A stretch of 63,045 bases of DNA from Pseudoalteromonas aurantia. Its GTDB lineage: Bacteria; Pseudomonadota; Gammaproteobacteria; Enterobacterales; Alteromonadaceae. The notes beneath the pieces are model-generated. The model saw only the letters and a list, made by a program, of their open reading frames with translations, did not search any database and was not told where the DNA came from. Position 1 is the stretch's first letter, and each line of letters starts with the position of its first letter. The position numbers and the translations under genes were made by a program. Below are positions 62,939-63,045 of this stretch, piece by piece. Location of the stretch: assembly GCF_005886875.1 (NCBI RefSeq), contig NZ_PNBY01000030.1:1-63045 (forward strand), read 5' to 3'.

Positions 62939-63045
62939 GTGAAGCATTATCCAGAAGATCATAAGCAAGCAGTCATAATATTAGATATCAGTAACCAAGA
63001 GGAATACGCCAATTTAGGGCCGAGCCAGATAACGGGCAGTATCTC
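62939..63045 (+). mobile_element. IS3-family transposase fragment, cut by window end
   Basis: A short open frame from a GTG at 62939, immediately preceded in frame by a stop, runs off the window. It reads YPEDHKQAVIILDISNQEE and then a PPSQI-like block (LGPSQI), matching a conserved segment of IS3-type OrfB transposases (the 'xLPPSQIV' region). The usual N-terminal part is missing, so this is a truncated or internally deleted element. A possible IS left end (TGTGTCAGGATAGTTGTC) starts near 62873. The element marks the right border of the NRPS cluster. Confidence 0.5.

Noticed and set aside
1..63045. CRISPR arrays, tRNA or rRNA genes, prophage
   Set aside because: No regularly spaced direct repeats, no cloverleaf-type sequences and no phage structural genes were seen; the S24 repressor is isolated.

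Overview
The window looks like a chromosomal segment of a marine gammaproteobacterium, most likely Pseudoalteromonas or a close alteromonad. This is inferred from the AT-rich genome, the gene set and the local synteny (fabR/sthA neighbourhood, DUF2959 lipoprotein, GEVED-domain secreted proteins, M4 protease with C-terminal accessory domains). No RNA gene or CRISPR array was seen. The left edge carries two Fur-like boxes that probably serve a gene outside the window.

Left part (1-25 kb): mostly ordinary single genes. These are a DUF2959 lipoprotein, a YihY membrane protein, proline iminopeptidase, D-aminoacyl-tRNA deacylase, a spermidine-synthase-fold methyltransferase, a fused acetyltransferase/thioesterase, a lone LexA/CI-like repressor, a large leucine-rich-repeat lipoprotein, two transporter/regulator pairs (AraC + MFS, LysR + MFS + GNAT), a DUF1707/LiaF-like protein, an alpha/beta hydrolase, a GH97 alpha-glucosidase, a cupredoxin-like protein with an outer-membrane barrel protein, and a membrane-lipid block. 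In that block a desaturase and sthA face fabR across a clear FabR operator. Two decayed genes sit here: a trypsin-like protease remnant (6183-6608) and a frameshifted unknown gene (17292-17838).

Middle part (25.7-35.9 kb): a run of secreted proteins on the + strand. It contains an M4 metalloprotease ending in a GEVED domain, a secreted protein ending in a Hint (intein/Hedgehog-type) domain, a small GEVED protein, and three related secreted proteins whose pattern suggests a MACPF/CDC-like pore-forming fold. Several intergenic spacers hold strong hairpins without U-tracts, suggesting mRNA processing or expression tuning. This could be a multi-component secreted toxin or adhesion system, and I do not recognise it as described.

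Right part (36.2-62.9 kb): a biosynthetic gene cluster on the + strand with overlapping or closely spaced genes. A NodB deacetylase, a tandem-GNAT protein, a GT2 glycosyltransferase and a left-handed beta-helix acetyltransferase lead into two large NRPSs (4596 and 2663 aa), followed by a SAM methyltransferase and a Stf0-type sulfotransferase. The NRPS line has six modules: C*-A-T / C-A-T / Cy-A(Ox)-T / C-A-T // docking-C-A-T / C-A-T-C(terminal). Binding-pocket residues read Cys for module 3 (thiazole formation by Cy + Ox) and Thr for module 5. Module 4 looks aromatic, module 1 has an acidic pocket suggesting a basic residue, and modules 2 and 6 are unclear. The first C domain has a broken active site, and release must use a terminal C-like domain because there is no thioesterase. 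The predicted product is a thiazole-containing hexapeptide that may be methylated, sulfated and glycosylated. The right edge holds a fragment of an IS3-type transposase.
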